DNA of 36,352 nt from the NCBI GenBank assembly GCA_947259105.1, contig CAMYKU010000005.1, positions 74,126-110,477 on the forward strand, given 5' to 3'. How positions within the stretch are numbered: the first letter of the stretch is position 1; the number at the start of each line of letters is the position of its first letter. The translations under genes and the position numbers were made by a program. Source of the DNA: an uncultured Alphaproteobacteria bacterium (lineage in GTDB: Bacteria > Pseudomonadota > Alphaproteobacteria > UBA8366 > JADFVY01). Of the stretch, positions 24,605 through 32,579 are shown in pieces. The notes beneath the pieces are model-generated. The model searched no databases, was not told the DNA's origin, and saw only the letters and a list, made by a program, of their open reading frames with translations.

Positions 24605-25805
24605 CGATGACCTCCCGTTTCCATTGGTAGAGTCTCCTGGCGAGCCGGGCCAGGCGGGGGCCGTCCCGCCGGGCATGCCCCCCGCGTTCGCTGGCCCTGT
24701 CGTACAGGTCTTTGAATTTCCGTTGCGCGCCGCGTCTCGTCCCGACCCGGTCGACCCATGCGATCAGGGCCGCGCCTTCCAGCTTGCGCGGTGCGTTGAG
24801 ACGATCGGCGACATCCCTCAGCGTTGCGTCGGCATACCGTTTGAGGATCGCGGATCCGAAACCGCCGAAACGCAGCAGGCTGGCGGTATTTTCGATCAGC
24901 GTCGTCTTTCCGGAGATGAACGGCGGACGGGCCGGCAGCGGCGATCCGAACCGCGCCGTTGCGGCCCAGGCGACGATGAGGACCGTCGCAAGGGCCAGAA
25001 ACACAGGCACGACGAAGGGAAGCTCCAGCAAGGCCCGCCAGAGGTTCGGTGGCTGCCAGTAGCCGTGCACGGCCTCATCGAAGATGACCGCCCCCCCGGC
25101 CGGCCGCAGCATATCGAACAGACGCAGGGTCAGCACCGCGTTGTCGCCCTGCCCCAGCCCGTGGTTAGACAGGATGTCGGGGTCCGACAGGATCCAGATC
25201 GTCTGTCCATCGTGGACCAGCACGCCGAGGAGGATACCCTGGTCGCTCCATATCACGGGCTCCAGGGCGTCGGAGTCCAGCAGCTGCGGATAGGCGATCG
25301 TAGGTTCGGCCCCGAGCGAACCCGTGGTCCAGTCCAGGGGCCCGGCGACCCGCAGCACCGCCCCGCCTCGATCGACCGAACGCAGGACCGATTCGACGTA
25401 TTTGCGCGGCACCATACCGGCCAGCCGCAGCCAGTGAGGCCGCGCTTCATCCTTGAAGCCGTCCCATTTGGGCAGCACGAGCAGAATCGTCGCCGCGAAG
25501 GGCGCAGCGTCGAGGGTTTCCTCGTACCAGTTCTCCAGGCGCGGCTCCGCCACGACCAGCAGCGAGGAATCGCCGGCCTTCGCCGCCGAGCCGACACGGC
25601 TCACCAGAACCGGAATCTCCACTTCACGCAGGGTTTCCACCACCGCTTTGTGGCCGATCGCCGAATAGGAGAAGGCGTTCGCCTTGGCGGCTCCGACATC
25701 GCTTTCGGAATAGACCATGAAATAGGCGGCGCCCGCGAAGGAGAGCACGCCGACCGCCAGAAGCCAGTATACGGTCTTCGCGGAATAGGGCTGGGCCTGG
25801 CTCAT
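24594..25805 (-). CDS. DUF4350-type membrane protein
   Basis: A 403-residue protein with one N-terminal membrane helix (about 12-32), a periplasmic or soluble domain with a GATase-like fold ([11 protein letters not shown] near residue 245 is typical), a second helix (about 262-284) and a basic C-terminal domain. DUF4350 proteins occur in MoxR operons. ATG 25805 overlaps the DUF4129 stop. Exact topology and role are not known. Confidence 0.78.
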   Translation of the reverse strand: MSQAQPYSAKTVYWLLAVGVLSFAGAAYFMVYSESDVGAAKANAFSYSAIGHKAVVETLREVEIPVLVSRVGSAAKAGDSSLLVVAEPRLENWYEETLDAAPFAATILLVLPKWDGFKDEARPHWLRLAGMVPRKYVESVLRSVDRGGAVLRVAGPLDWTTGSLGAEPTIAYPQLLDSDALEPVIWSDQGILLGVLVHDGQTIWILSDPDILSNHGLGQGDNAVLTLRLFDMLRPAGGAVIFDEAVHGYWQPPNLWRALLELPFVVPVFLALATVLIVAWAATARFGSPLPARPPFISGKTTLIENTASLLRFGGFGSAILKRYADATLRDVADRLNAPRKLEGAALIAWVDRVGTRRGAQRKFKDLYDRASERGGHARRDGPRLARLARRLYQWKREVIDGS

Positions 25806-26671
25806 CCGGTGCCCCCGGCGCCGCCCTGCGCGATCCGGCGGAAGAGATCGCGGCACTGCAGAAAGTCGGCCTCGGTCGCGCCCCGGCCGCCGAAATGGGT
25901 AACTTCGGTGACGCCGACCAGCGTCGACAACGCGTCCTTTTCATCGTTTTCCAGCGGCACCTGCCGCAGGATTTCCCGGCTGGTCAGGGCCGACGACAAC
26001 GCGACGCCGCGGTCCCGGATCAGCGTTATGCTGCGCAGCAGAAGCGCGTGCACAGCCTCTGCGTACTCGCCGCTTTCCGCGAGGCGCTCGTAGTCCTCGA
26101 GCAGGGCGCCATCCCGGCCCGACGTCCCGCCCACGGCGGCGCCGCCCGGTTCACCGGGCTCCTGCCAGTCGCCCTTTTTCCAGCGGGAAAACAGCCGGGC
26201 CTCGTTCATCAGATAATACGCGACAAGCGCCCCGCCGGCGAGAAACACGACCCACATCAGCACCTTGAGCACCCTGGCGACCGCCGGCGGAAGATCGAAA
26301 TCGAAACCGTCGCGATCCTTGGCACCGGGCCGGTAGAACTCCGGCGCCTGCGTATCGCCCTCATTCCGCCACCAGTCGGGATCGGACCACAACTCGCCGT
26401 TACCCTGGCCGGCGCCATCGGACGCGGTCGGCAGCGGCAGCTCGCGCTGATAGTCCCCGGACGCGAACACGCCGTCCGCGGCGCCGCGCATCTCCTCGGC
26501 GGAGGCGGCGGCAGCGGCCCGGTCCGGCGCATGAGTCGCCGCCAACAGGAAGAGCGCCGCCGCGGCGATTCGCGGCCATGCCCGCCGCGTCGCGCACGCG
26601 GAGCCCGCTGGACCGGCCGCGTCATGGGCTCTTGCGTCGCGAAACATCATTTCGGGGCCTGCGCGCTCCAT
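25802..26671 (-). CDS. DUF4129 domain membrane protein
   Basis: About 289 residues. A signal peptide (WPRIAAAALFLLAATHAP) precedes a periplasmic stretch, one membrane helix (about 150-172) and a cytoplasmic helical domain with the DUF4129-type end (SALTSREILRQVPL, later GGRGATEADFLQCRDLF). First gene of the MoxR operon. The start is uncertain: ATG 26671 gives GAGG too close upstream, ATG 26650 or 26647 are alternatives. The frame stays open over the divergent neighbour, but that region is the antisense of a real gene. Confidence 0.75.
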   Translation of the reverse strand: MERAGPEMMFRDARAHDAAGPAGSACATRRAWPRIAAAALFLLAATHAPDRAAAAASAEEMRGAADGVFASGDYQRELPLPTASDGAGQGNGELWSDPDWWRNEGDTQAPEFYRPGAKDRDGFDFDLPPAVARVLKVLMWVVFLAGGALVAYYLMNEARLFSRWKKGDWQEPGEPGGAAVGGTSGRDGALLEDYERLAESGEYAEAVHALLLRSITLIRDRGVALSSALTSREILRQVPLENDEKDALSTLVGVTEVTHFGGRGATEADFLQCRDLFRRIAQGGAGGTG

Positions 26672-26872
26672 TACCTCATGCGGATGGTCTGCCCGTTCCC
26701 GCCAGCCGCGGCGCGTCGATCGCTGCAGGGTGCAGGCGGGCCGGGTATGCTTTGGCCCGGATGTTAACCCAACGGTTTTCGGATGGATAGTCGGCTGGCC
26801 ACACCCGGGACGGTTGACGCGACCGCCGGAGGGTGGCTCCATGCCTGTCCGGCCAAACGGACTCCGCCCGCG

Positions 26873-28327
26873 ATGCAGAACCAGCGTCATACCCGCCACG
26901 ACATCGCCTTCCGGCACGCGACGATCGTCGACGGGACGGGAGCGCCGCGCTTTGCCGGCGATGTCGCGGTCGGCGGCGAGCGGATCGTTGCGGTCGGCGA
27001 CCTCGGCGGCGCGTCGGCGGCGCGCGAGATCGACTGCACCGGGCGGATTCTGGCGCCCGGCTTCATCGACGTGCACACCCATGACGACAACGCCCTGCTG
27101 CGGGACGGCGCCATGCTGCCCAAGCTGACCCAGGGCGTCACCACGGTCGTTACCGGCAACTGCGGCATCAGCCTGGCGCCGGTCACCTTGCGGGCGCCGC
27201 CGGTGCCGCCGCTCGACCTGTTGGGGCCGGCCGGGGACTTCCGTTATCCGGATTTCGCCAGCTACATGGCAACGCTGGAACGGTCGGGGCTGCCGGTCAA
27301 TGCGGCGCCGATGGTCGGCCACACGACCCTGCGCGTCGCCGCCATGCCCCGCCTCGACCGGCCGGCCAGCGACCGCGAGATCGCCGCCATGCAGGGTCTG
27401 GTCGGCGAATGCATCGAAGCCGGCGCCGTGGGGCTGAGCACCGGCCTGTTCTACCCGCCGGCCAGCGACGCCCCGAAGGAGGAGATCGTGGCGCTGCTGG
27501 AGCCGCTGGCCGGGACCGGCGCCGTCTACACCACGCACATGCGCGACGAGGGCGACCATGTCACGGAGTCCCTGGCCGAATCCTTCGAGACGGCGGGTGA
27601 GGCCGGGGTGCCGCTGGTCGTCTCGCACCACAAATGCAGCGGGCGCGAGAATTTCGGCCGCAGCCGCGAAACGCTGGCGATGTTCGATGCCGCCCGCGCC
27701 GGCCAGGACGTGGCGCTGGATGCCTATCCGTACGCGGCCAGTTCCACCGTCCTGCTCGACGCGTACATGGCGAAGGCCGAGCGCATCATGATCGCGTGGT
27801 CGGAACCGTTTCCGGACATATCCGGACAATACCTGGACGATATCGCGGCGGAGTGGGGTTGCGGCGAGGCCGACGCCTTCCAGCGGCTCAAGCCGGGCGG
27901 GGCGATCTATTTCGTGATGGACGAGGCGGACGTACGGCGGATTCTGGCGTACCCGCACACCATGATCGGCTCCGACGGGCTGCCGCACGACCGGCACCCG
28001 CATCCGCGCCTGTGGGGCGCCTTCGCACGCGTACTTGGCCACTACGTACGCGAGGTCGGACTGTTCACGCTGGAGCAGGCGGTGCACAAGATGACCGGCC
28101 TTTCGGCGGCGCGCTTCGGGCTGGCCGGCCGCGGCATCATCCGTCCCGGCGCGTACGCCGACCTGGTGCTGTTCGACGCCGGCCGCATCGTCGATACCGG
28201 CACCTTCGAGGACCCGGCCCGGCCCGCCGCCGGCATCGAGATGGTGCTGGTCAACGGCCAGCCGGTGCTGGCGGACGGAACGCAGACGGGCGGCCGCCCC
28301 GGCCGGGCGCTGCGGCGCGCCGCGTGA
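26873..28327 (+). CDS. N-acyl-D-amino-acid deacylase (D-aminoacylase family)
   Basis: A 484-residue amidohydrolase. HTH metal ligands at H68 and H70 (GFIDVHTHDDN), C97 in TGNCGIS, histidine in VSHHKCSG, and the active-site aspartate in IGSDGLPHD, then HPRLWGAFARVLGHYVRE, all typical of D-aminoacylases. It hydrolyses N-acyl-D-amino acids to D-amino acid and carboxylate, likely for catabolism or peptidoglycan-derived compounds. ATG 26873 is chosen because the family normally begins a few residues before DIAFRHATIVDGTG; an upstream in-frame ATG at 26783 adds a non-homologous stretch. Substrate (D-Asp, D-Glu or broad) cannot be told. Confidence 0.85.
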   Translation: MQNQRHTRHDIAFRHATIVDGTGAPRFAGDVAVGGERIVAVGDLGGASAAREIDCTGRILAPGFIDVHTHDDNALLRDGAMLPKLTQGVTTVVTGNCGISLAPVTLRAPPVPPLDLLGPAGDFRYPDFASYMATLERSGLPVNAAPMVGHTTLRVAAMPRLDRPASDREIAAMQGLVGECIEAGAVGLSTGLFYPPASDAPKEEIVALLEPLAGTGAVYTTHMRDEGDHVTESLAESFETAGEAGVPLVVSHHKCSGRENFGRSRETLAMFDAARAGQDVALDAYPYAASSTVLLDAYMAKAERIMIAWSEPFPDISGQYLDDIAAEWGCGEADAFQRLKPGGAIYFVMDEADVRRILAYPHTMIGSDGLPHDRHPHPRLWGAFARVLGHYVREVGLFTLEQAVHKMTGLSAARFGLAGRGIIRPGAYADLVLFDAGRIVDTGTFEDPARPAAGIEMVLVNGQPVLADGTQTGGRPGRALRRAA

Positions 28328-28337
28328 GCGCAGGCAC

Positions 28338-29027
28338 ATGGCTGCCGAGTACCTTGCCGACCGTGTCCTCTACCGCGACGGGCTGATGCTCATCGTCGAC
28401 AAGCCGGCGGGGGTCCCGGTGCACGGGGGGCCGGGCGGCGGCCCGAATCTGGAGGCGGGGTTCGGCGCGCTGCGCTTCGGCCTGCCGAAGCCGCCGGCGC
28501 TGGCGCATAGGCTGGACCGCGACACCAGCGGCTGCCTGGTGCTCGGCCGCCACCTCAAGGCCCTGCGCCGGCTGGCCCGGCTGTTCTCCGAGGGGCGGGT
28601 CGGGAAGGTCTACTGGGCGATCGTCACCGGCGCGCCGGACAAGCCTTCGGGGACGATCGACCTTGCGCTGCGCAAGGTCTCAACGAAGCAGGGCGGCTGG
28701 CGCATGGTGGCCGACGCGGCGGATGGCAAGTCGGCCGTCACCACCTATCGCACGCTGGGCACATCGAGTGGCCTGAGCTGGCTGGAGCTGCGCCCCAGGA
28801 CCGGACGTACGCATCAGGTACGCGTACACTGCGCCGCGCTCGGCTGCCCGGTGCTCGGCGACCCCGTATACGGGACAGGCCGCGAGTCCGCCGCGCCGCC
28901 CCTGCAACTGCATAGCCGCGCCGTCACCCTGCCGCTCTATCCGAAAAAGGACCCGGTCACCGTCACCGCCGCCCCGCCGCCGCATATGCGCGCGGCGCTG
29001 ACGGCGTGCGGCTGGGACGGGTCCTGA
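28338..29027 (+). CDS. RluA-family pseudouridine synthase
   Basis: A 229-residue enzyme with the family motif HRLDRDTSG (about residues 57-65), whose second aspartate is the catalytic residue, and ELRPRTGRTHQVRVH near the substrate pocket. There is no S4 domain, so it is a short RluA/RsuA-type protein that makes pseudouridine in rRNA or tRNA. Eleven bases separate it from the deacylase stop. Which base it modifies cannot be told from sequence. Confidence 0.87.
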   Translation: MAAEYLADRVLYRDGLMLIVDKPAGVPVHGGPGGGPNLEAGFGALRFGLPKPPALAHRLDRDTSGCLVLGRHLKALRRLARLFSEGRVGKVYWAIVTGAPDKPSGTIDLALRKVSTKQGGWRMVADAADGKSAVTTYRTLGTSSGLSWLELRPRTGRTHQVRVHCAALGCPVLGDPVYGTGRESAAPPLQLHSRAVTLPLYPKKDPVTVTAAPPPHMRAALTACGWDGS

Positions 29028-29055
29028 ACCCGACACCGCAGACACGGAGCCCGCC

Positions 29056-29295
29056 ATGGCCAAGAAACGCTACCCCTTGCCGAAGCGGTTCGCCGCCGCG
29101 CTGTCCGACCCCGCCTATGCGCGGCTGCGGGCGCTGAACGCCGAATACGGGCTCAGCAACAACTACCTTCTGACCGTACTGCTGGAGAACCTTGACGAGA
29201 TTGCCGACGACCAGGCATTGCGGCACGCGTTCGAGACGTTCATCTCAGAGTACGGCGCGCCGGAGGGCGGGATCACCAAGGGGGAACAATCATGA
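29056..29295 (+). CDS. Small conserved-looking protein, function unknown
   Basis: A 79-residue soluble protein with a basic start (MAKKRYPLPKRF) and acidic end. It begins 28 bp after the pseudouridine synthase gene and its stop overlaps the next ATG (ATGA), so the frame is probably real. The pattern LSNNYLLTVLLENLDEIAD is helical. No motif identifies it; a ribbon-helix-helix type is possible but unsupported. Confidence 0.6.
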   Translation: MAKKRYPLPKRFAAALSDPAYARLRALNAEYGLSNNYLLTVLLENLDEIADDQALRHAFETFISEYGAPEGGITKGEQS

Positions 29296-29783
29296 TTCGC
29301 CTTCTCGTTTTCCTGAGTGTCTGTTCAACAGTGTTGGCTTTCGGCGCAGAGAGAGCCGCCGCGACAACATGCCTGGTCGGCTCCATCGATACGACCACGG
29401 CACCGATGGACGCAATCTTCACCGGCACCATCACCCATGTCAGGCGCATGCGTTTGCCCGGTCCCGAAAAGGCCTGCAGCCGATGGCCGGAATTGAAACT
29501 ATGCCAGGCTGCGATCGCGATGGTCACCGTCGGAAAGATCTGGAAGGGTCAGCCCGGGAAGACCACCACGGTCTATTCGCACGACGCCGGTCAGGGCGAT
29601 TATGGCCGTGACTTCAAGGTGGGTGAGACAATGCTGTTCATGCTGGTCCGGGACACGGGCGAGACCGGGGCCGAATATATTCCCTATTTCTGTGGCGACA
29701 CGATGCCGGAAGAAGACGCCAGGAAGACGGGCAGACTGGACGAGCTGGACACGCTGCTCAATGACCCCGACGCGGCGAACTAG
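29292..29783 (+). CDS. Secreted cysteine-containing protein, possible NTR/TIMP-like fold
   Basis: A 163-residue protein with a signal peptide (residues 1-24, AFGAERAAA cleavage region). The mature part has four to five cysteines and a pattern like bacterial TIMP/netrin-like proteins: AIFTGTITHV, VGKIWKGQPGKTTTVYS, DFKVGETMLFMLVRD and a late FCGD. Fold assignment rests on pattern only. Its ATG overlaps the stop of the 79-residue gene, so expression is coupled. No enzymatic motif is visible. Confidence 0.65.
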   Translation: MIRLLVFLSVCSTVLAFGAERAAATTCLVGSIDTTTAPMDAIFTGTITHVRRMRLPGPEKACSRWPELKLCQAAIAMVTVGKIWKGQPGKTTTVYSHDAGQGDYGRDFKVGETMLFMLVRDTGETGAEYIPYFCGDTMPEEDARKTGRLDELDTLLNDPDAAN

Positions 29784-29817
29784 GGTTTTGCAAGATTGAT
29801 CGGCGCCAGCACCGAGT

Positions 29818-29923
29818 GACCTCATACTTCGAGACGGCGCTACGCGCCTCCTCAGCATGAGGCTCCAAGATCTGTGTCCTAATGCTGAGGAGGGCCGCAA
29901 GGCCCGTCTCGAAGTATGAGGTC
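29818..29923. repeat. Cloverleaf-type palindromic element, copy 1
   Basis: Outer arms 29818-29835 and 29906-29923 are perfect 18-bp inverted repeats. Inside are a left hairpin GGCGC-TAC-GCGCC (29836-29848), a central 14-bp stem (29849-29862 with 29878-29891, one mismatch) and a right hairpin GGGCC-GCAA-GGCCC (29892-29905). The four stems abut with no bases between them. It lies between two convergent genes. The family resembles palindromic repeats known from alphaproteobacterial genomes. Confidence 0.92.
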
Positions 29924-29989
29924 GCGCCGCCGGCCGGAACCGATTCCACCTGAACGGACAATGCTCTGGGACAACGCCGCCCGCCCCCC

Positions 29990-31909
29990 TTACTCCCCCG
30001 CCCGGGCGCGCCGCCCCCTCCGGGCGCCGCGCCGGATCGGCGTGACCGCGGCGCCGGGGAACTGGACGGCCTCGACGAAGATCTCCTGGAATTCCGGGTC
30101 GGTCGCCAGCGAGACGTGCTCGATGCTGCGCGCCAGTTCCGACGCCCGCAGCCGCTCGGTCTCCGAGAGCAGCGCCATCTGCGCGCCGAGCGCGGCGGCG
30201 TTGCCGAAATAGGTGATGCGGTCGAGCGGCAGCTCGGGCAGCAGGCGGATGCGCAGCGCGCTCTCGGTGTTGATGTAGTTGCCGAAGCCGCCGCACAGCA
30301 TCAGCTCGCCGATCTTCTCGCCACGAATCCTCATGACCCGCTGCAACAGCATCACGCCGGAGCAGATCGCGCCCTTGGCGAGCTGGAGCTGGCGGATATC
30401 GTTCTGGGTCAGCGTGATGTCCTCGTCGATCCCCGAATTCCGCGCCCACGACAGCACGAAGGCGACGCCGGCATCGTCCCGGACCAGACGTGCGGCGAGC
30501 GCCGGCGGCAGGTCGGTGCGGTCCTCGCCGCGCAGCAGGCCCGAGGGCTCGAGCACACCGGCGTCCAGCATCTTGGCGATCGCATCGATCAACCCGGAGC
30601 CGCAGATGCCGACCGGCGGCGCCGCGCCGATCACGCCGAGGGCCACGTCGTCGCCGATCTCCACCCTCTCGATGGCGCCGACCGCGCCGCGCATGCCGTG
30701 CCGGATCTGGGCGCCTTCAAGGGCAGGGCCGGCCGGCGCCGAGCAGGCCATCAGCCGCTTGCGCGACCCCATCACCACCTCGCCGTTGGTTCCGATGTCG
30801 ACCAGCGCCCGAATCTCCTCCGACTCGTCGAGCCGCGTTGCCAGCACCGCCGCCACCGTGTCCGCGCCGACGAACCCGGCGACGATCGGCAGCAGGCAGA
30901 CCCGGGCATTGGGCGTCGATTTGAGCGGCACCTCCGCCGCCGGCAACACCATCGCGTCGCGGATCGCCGGCGCGTAGGGCGCAAGGCCGACATGGGTGGG
31001 GTCGATGCCGAGGAAGATATGGTGCATGCAGGTGTTGCCGACGACGACGACCTTGTGGATGTGGGCCGGGTCGACGCCGGCCCCGGCGCAGGCCTCGCCG
31101 ACGAAAGAGTTGACCGCGCCCAGCACCTTCGCCCGCAGCGTCTGCAGCTTCTTCGCGTCGAACTGGGCATAGGCGATGCGCGACATCAGGTCGCCGCCGT
31201 GGACCGCCTGCGGATTGATGCCGCCGACCGAGGCCAGTTCCTCGCCGCTGGTAAGATCGAGCAGCGAGCCGACGATGCTGGTCGTCCCGATGTCGAAGGC
31301 CATGCCGTATTTGTGCGCCGTGGTGTCGCCCGGCTCGATCGCGACGACCTCGCCGTTGAAGGTGGTGACGGTCAGCGACCCGCTCTTCTCGCGCAGCAGG
31401 CCGGGCAGGCGGCGCAGGATTTCGACGGGGATGCCGCCGGCCAGGCCGTCGCCGAAAACGGCGCGGACTTCGTCCCAGTCCGAGGTCTGGTCGTTCTCGT
31501 CGTGGGGCGCCGCGGCCTGGAGGTGGCGTTTTTCGATGCCGGAATCGAGGCGCATGCCGGCAGCGAGTTCCCGGGCGGCAAGAATTTTGTGGCCGGTCTC
31601 GGCCCTCGGCGGCGCCAGCAGGATGGCGCCGTCGGCGATGATTCGGGTCTGGCAGGACAGCCGGAAGCGTTCATGCACCTCCTCGTGTCCGAGCTGGACC
31701 CGGTCGGTGATCCCCGGCGGCGGCGCGTCGCCCTCGAGGATCTTGATCCGGCAGCTGCGGCAGCGCCCGCGCCCGCCGCAGGTCGCGGCGACCTCGAACC
31801 CGGCGCGCTGCGCGACATCGAGATAGGTCTCGCCGGCCTCGGCTTTCGCCGCGACTCCGTCCGGCGCCGTTTCCGGGTCGACGATCCTGACAGAAAGAGA
31901 CTTCGTCAT
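29990..31909 (-). CDS. Ferredoxin-ASKHA protein, corrinoid activase-like
   Basis: A 639-residue protein. The N-terminus has a plant-type [2Fe-2S] ferredoxin domain: C44, C50, C53 (CGGRGRCRSC) and C86 (LSCQTR). The remainder is an actin/HSP70/hexokinase-like ATPase domain (DUF4445; AFDIGTTSIVGSLLDL phosphate loop, DIGTNGEVVMG second). Such proteins use ATP to reduce inactive Co(II) corrinoid methyltransferases to Co(I). No corrinoid protein or methyltransferase is in the window, so its partner lies elsewhere. The frame is open upstream to 32464 across a palindromic repeat, but ATG 31909 begins the ferredoxin domain and is preferred. Confidence 0.85.
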   Translation of the reverse strand: MTKSLSVRIVDPETAPDGVAAKAEAGETYLDVAQRAGFEVAATCGGRGRCRSCRIKILEGDAPPPGITDRVQLGHEEVHERFRLSCQTRIIADGAILLAPPRAETGHKILAARELAAGMRLDSGIEKRHLQAAAPHDENDQTSDWDEVRAVFGDGLAGGIPVEILRRLPGLLREKSGSLTVTTFNGEVVAIEPGDTTAHKYGMAFDIGTTSIVGSLLDLTSGEELASVGGINPQAVHGGDLMSRIAYAQFDAKKLQTLRAKVLGAVNSFVGEACAGAGVDPAHIHKVVVVGNTCMHHIFLGIDPTHVGLAPYAPAIRDAMVLPAAEVPLKSTPNARVCLLPIVAGFVGADTVAAVLATRLDESEEIRALVDIGTNGEVVMGSRKRLMACSAPAGPALEGAQIRHGMRGAVGAIERVEIGDDVALGVIGAAPPVGICGSGLIDAIAKMLDAGVLEPSGLLRGEDRTDLPPALAARLVRDDAGVAFVLSWARNSGIDEDITLTQNDIRQLQLAKGAICSGVMLLQRVMRIRGEKIGELMLCGGFGNYINTESALRIRLLPELPLDRITYFGNAAALGAQMALLSETERLRASELARSIEHVSLATDPEFQEIFVEAVQFPGAAVTPIRRGARRGRRARAGE

Positions 31910-31943
31910 CGCTCGGCTCCCTCTCCCGCGCCCGGCCGCCGGC

Positions 31944-32054
31944 GCGACCTCATACTTCGAGACGCCCCTTCGGGGCTCCTCAGCATGAGGCTCCAATGCC
32001 TGTGCCCTCATGCTGAGGAGGTTGCGAAGCAACCGTCTCGAAGTATGAGGTCGC
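31944..32054. repeat. Cloverleaf-type palindromic element, copy 2
   Basis: Outer arms 31944-31963 and 32035-32054 are perfect 20-bp inverted repeats, the inner 18 bp identical to copy 1. Left hairpin GCCCC-TTC-GGGGC (31964-31976), central perfect 14-bp stem (31977-31990 with 32006-32019) and right hairpin GGTTGC-GAA-GCAACC (32020-32034) abut exactly. The side hairpins differ from copy 1 in sequence but stay self-complementary. It lies upstream of the divergent activase-like and PF13769-type genes. Confidence 0.92.
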
Positions 32055-32220
32055 TCGATGCCGGCTCCGAACAATACTCGAAATGCTCCTACATGCTTTT
32101 GCACGGTCCCGTCGAGGGATAGTTGCCCGGTGCGGCGCGATTGCAGGATTGCCGGCCTTCGCATATATCCCTCTGGCGGCTTGCGGCGCCGCCGAAACGG
32201 CGATTGGAGGGAAGCGCGTG

Positions 32221-32505
32221 ATGGCGGATTACACGATATTGTACTGGCGGGACATTCCGTCGATGGTCGAGGCCAGGGAGGGTAGAGCGAAAAAGAAAAT
32301 CCAGCTGAGCGACCGCTTCCAGGTGCTGATCGACGCCGTCGCCATGCGCAGGAACCTGGTCGGCACCGATGCCTATATCGAACAATGGAAACGCGGCGAG
32401 AGGCAGTCCCGGGACGGCACCGTCGAGGAGGTCGCGGCGGCGGTGGCCGCCGAGCTCGAGGCACGATACGAGTCGATCAAGACGGCGGCGATGGCGGACG
32501 GCTGA
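32221..32505 (+). CDS. PF13769-type small protein ('virulence factor' family name)
   Basis: A 94-residue protein beginning MADYTILYWRDIPSMVEA, typical of the small family labelled 'Virulence factor' in databases; that label is historical and no virulence role is implied. Members often lie near corrinoid and methyl-transfer genes, and here it is divergent from a corrinoid activase-like gene. The GTG just before the ATG (32218) is an alternative start; GGAGG at 32206-32210 serves either. Confidence 0.72.
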   Translation: MADYTILYWRDIPSMVEAREGRAKKKIQLSDRFQVLIDAVAMRRNLVGTDAYIEQWKRGERQSRDGTVEEVAAAVAAELEARYESIKTAAMADG

Positions 32506-32579
32506 CGAACATCAACGCGACGCTTCCCCTCGGCGCGTCCTGCTCCTAACATCGCGATGGCCGAAAAGGGAGAGCCGGA

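Noticed and set aside
26672..28339. Upstream extension of the DUF4129 frame across the deacylase gene
   Set aside because: The extension is antisense to a clear amidohydrolase; the signal peptide and domain begin near 26671.
29818..29923. tRNA-like gene or CRISPR array from the repeated hairpins
   Set aside because: Stem lengths and loop sequences do not fit tRNA, and there are no regularly spaced repeats with unique spacers anywhere in the window.
29818..32054. Composite transposon bounded by the two palindromic elements
   Set aside because: There is no transposase between them, and no target-site duplication was recognised; each copy is a complete element on its own.
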